IMG/VR virus record: IMGVR_UViG_3300027816_000311
Location: 1-29,212 of that record
Reading direction: 5' to 3' (one strand)
From: a virus
Length of the DNA: 29,212 bases
Shown here one piece after another: positions 29,026-29,212 of the stretch. The position numbers were made by a program, and so were the translations under genes. Numbering within the stretch: position 1 is the stretch's first letter; every line of letters starts with the position of its first letter. The notes under the pieces were generated by a model. It worked only from the letters and a program-made list of their open reading frames with translations, had not been told where the DNA came from and made no database searches.

Positions 29026-29212
29026 ATATAGTTGACAACGCAAATCAAACGCAGCAGCAGTTTGAAAACCTACGACAACAGATTGCAAAGACTACTCAAG
29101 AAGTTGATGAGTTAACACAAGCCTATGGTGAAAACAGCCAAGAAGTAACGGAAGCCAAAGGTAGGTTAAACGAATTAAACACGAGCTACAAAGAGTTAAA
29201 TAAAAGCGCTAC
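28998..29212 (+). CDS. tail tape measure protein, N-terminal part (continues at base 3 of the window)
   Basis: The start of the tape-measure gene. It encodes MAETRTIELNIVDNANQTQQ and a helical continuation (QQFENLRQQIAKTTQEVDEL) that stays in frame through the duplicated 127 bases into 3-2282. The N-terminus resembles TMPs by its Q/N/E-rich coiled coil. The start ATG lies within the preceding small gene. Confidence 0.88.
   Translation, partial: MAETRTIELNIVDNANQTQQQFENLRQQIAKTTQEVDELTQAYGENSQEVTEAKGRLNELNTSYKELNKSA
29086..29212. repeat. terminal direct repeat, right copy (circular contig overlap)
   Basis: Identical to bases 1-127. It should be counted once; removing it gives the circular genome of 29,085 bp. 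Confidence 0.95.

Noticed and set aside
1-29212. CRISPR arrays, tRNA genes, integrase, att sites or insertion sequences.
   Set aside because: No regularly spaced repeats, cloverleaf-like sequence, tyrosine or serine recombinase motif, or transposase was found on reading both strands.

Overview
This window is the genome of a small tailed bacteriophage (Caudoviricetes, siphovirus-like), almost certainly infecting a member of the Flavobacteriaceae or a close Bacteroidota relative. The evidence is AT-rich DNA, promoters of the Bacteroidota type (TTG ... TAnnTTTG), few Shine-Dalgarno sites, and proteins that resemble families common in Flavobacterium phages. Every supported gene is on the + strand, and genes are packed with ATGA or TAATG overlaps. 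The first and last 127 bases are identical, so the contig is a closed circle of 29,085 bp opened inside the tape-measure gene. The 127-base overlap looks like an assembler k-mer, not a biological repeat.

Read as a circle, the late module starts with terminase (22110-23577). It continues through the tail genes: an assembly chaperone with a -1 frameshift, tail completion, minor tail and baseplate proteins (23669-28867). The tape measure crosses the contig ends (28998 to 2282). Next come the prohead protease, a scaffold-like protein, the capsid and the tail tube (2294-6484), with hairpin terminators on both sides of the tail tube gene. Portal, head-tail adaptor and fibre-like proteins follow (6573-11047). 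The module ends with a lysis cassette (11053-12130) of holin-like protein, YkuD-like endolysin and a cationic amphipathic protein, closed by a terminator at 12158-12189.

The early/middle region (12215-22088) has six promoter-like sites. It opens with a run of tiny unknown genes and a lipoprotein (12267-13503). After a structured leader come a DUF6291-like protein and a DnaB/RecA-type ATPase, then NinG. An ERF annealing protein and a YqaJ-type exonuclease form the recombination pair, followed by a GIY-YIG nuclease, a MazG-like protein, a DUF736/SSB-like protein and an HTH regulator. After a second promoter-plus-terminator leader come a sigma-like factor, a CGCDERK cysteine protein and a ParB-methyltransferase fusion leading into terminase.

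No integrase, DNA polymerase, primase, tRNA gene or CRISPR array was recognised. The phage is probably virulent, or at least has no visible integration module, and relies on host replication enzymes. No TTG/TAnnTTTG promoter was found in the late module, so late transcription may depend on the phage sigma-like factor (inference). No stretch longer than 300 bases lacks a gene. The longest gaps, about 135 bases each before 12267 and 13639, hold terminator and promoter signals and a structured leader.
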